64,000 nt of DNA from Thaumasiovibrio subtropicus (GTDB taxonomy: Bacteria > Pseudomonadota > Gammaproteobacteria > Enterobacterales > Vibrionaceae), in assembly GCF_019703835.1 (NCBI RefSeq), contig NZ_AP023055.1, forward strand, positions 434,001 to 498,000, read 5' to 3'. Shown here one piece after another: positions 63,712 through 64,000 of this stretch. Positions within the stretch are counted from its first letter, which is position 1. Every line of letters begins with the position of its first letter. The translations under genes were made by a program, and so were the position numbers. A model generated the notes under the pieces. The model did no database searches. It saw nothing but the letters and a program-made list of their open reading frames with translations, and was not told the origin of the DNA.

Positions 63712-64000
63712 TCACCCCTCTGGCCAGTGCATATTGGCACTATCACTAAAGAGCAACGCCCTAATGCTTAACGGCGGAGCGTAGTAATATCCTTGAGCGA
63801 CATCACAGTGTAATTGTTGCAAATAGTGAGCAACGGCCTCATTTTCGACACCCTCCGCGACGACCGTCATGTTCAACGCCTTCGCGAGTTTGATGGTTTG
63901 CTCGATGACGGCTTTGGATTTGAGATTTGTCATGCAGTCTTTCACGAAGCTCTTATCAATTTTTAGCTCTTGGAACGGCAACGCATGGAGTTGCTGCATC
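63712..64000 (-). CDS. C-terminus of an EAL-domain phosphodiesterase (cut by window edge)
   Basis: The last 95 or more residues of an EAL domain: ELKIDKSFVKD, VVAEGVEN and CDVAQGYYYAPPL are the typical late EAL motifs (AEGVE with a Glu ligand, QGYYYA). The frame is open to the window edge, so the start is outside. Hydrolyses cyclic-di-GMP if the rest is intact. It ends 7 bp before the kinase gene, on the same strand, so the two probably share a transcript and link the phosphorelay to c-di-GMP control. Confidence 0.85.
   Translation of the reverse strand, partial: MQQLHALPFQELKIDKSFVKDCMTNLKSKAVIEQTIKLAKALNMTVVAEGVENEAVAHYLQQLHCDVAQGYYYAPPLSIRALLFSDSANMHWPEG

Noticed and set aside
1..64000. 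CRISPR arrays, tRNA and rRNA genes
   Set aside because: No regularly spaced direct repeats and no recognisable tRNA or rRNA sequence were seen.

Overview
The window looks like chromosomal DNA of a marine gammaproteobacterium, most likely Vibrionaceae or a close relative such as Grimontia or Enterovibrio. This rests on gene content: a phhAB/hmgA-fahA-maiA-aacS tyrosine module, a Tad pilus island, poly-Gly lipoproteins, an Aer-type chemoreceptor and a large hybrid kinase. It is an inference from recognised families, since no database was searched. No rRNA, tRNA or CRISPR array was seen.

Layout. (1) 0.6-7.9 kb: an HTH regulator diverges from an outer-membrane barrel gene and a very large met-zincin lipoprotein protease. 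The protease is split by an IS110-family (IS1111-type) element whose own transposase is frameshifted. (2) 7.9-14.8 kb: a thioesterase, then phenylalanine/tyrosine catabolism: hmgA-fahA-maiA-aacS on the minus strand and phhA-phhB diverging on the plus strand. (3) 15.0-21.2 kb: an RND efflux operon (ATPase-less ABC membrane domain, membrane-fusion protein, RND permease) followed by an AraC/GyrI-like regulator. (4) 21.2-29.3 kb: two paralogous two-gene cassettes, each a ~1000-residue poly-Gly lipoprotein plus a ~300-residue secreted Lcl_C/DUF1566-like protein, with the same 10-bp gene spacing. (5) 29.6-40.2 kb: a complete Tad (Flp) pilus locus. Fur-box-like palindromes lie upstream of cassette 1 and in the shared cassette 2/flp intergenic region. 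(6) 40.3-52.5 kb: an SDR, an AraC regulator, a PcaB-like lyase, an IS1182-like element with a frameshifted transposase, a DcuC carrier, an RpiR regulator, a DUF481 protein, a porin, a LysR regulator and an aspartate/glutamate racemase. This suggests uptake and metabolism of C4-dicarboxylates or amino-acid derivatives. (7) 53.0-57.8 kb: an Aer-like chemoreceptor, then a sulfur module: CoA-disulfide reductase/rhodanese, a BigR/SqrR-like ArsR repressor and PmpA/PmpB transporters. (8) 57.8-64.0 kb: a response regulator, a 1582-residue hybrid kinase with Hpt domain, and the C-terminus of an EAL protein cut by the window edge.

Most notable are the duplicated lipoprotein/Lcl_C cassettes beside the Tad locus, which share a Fur-like upstream element and may form an uncharacterised surface-adhesion system. 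Also notable are the IS1111-type element with a putative bridge-RNA region inside a protease gene, and the matching -1 frameshifts at four-base homopolymers in two unrelated transposases.
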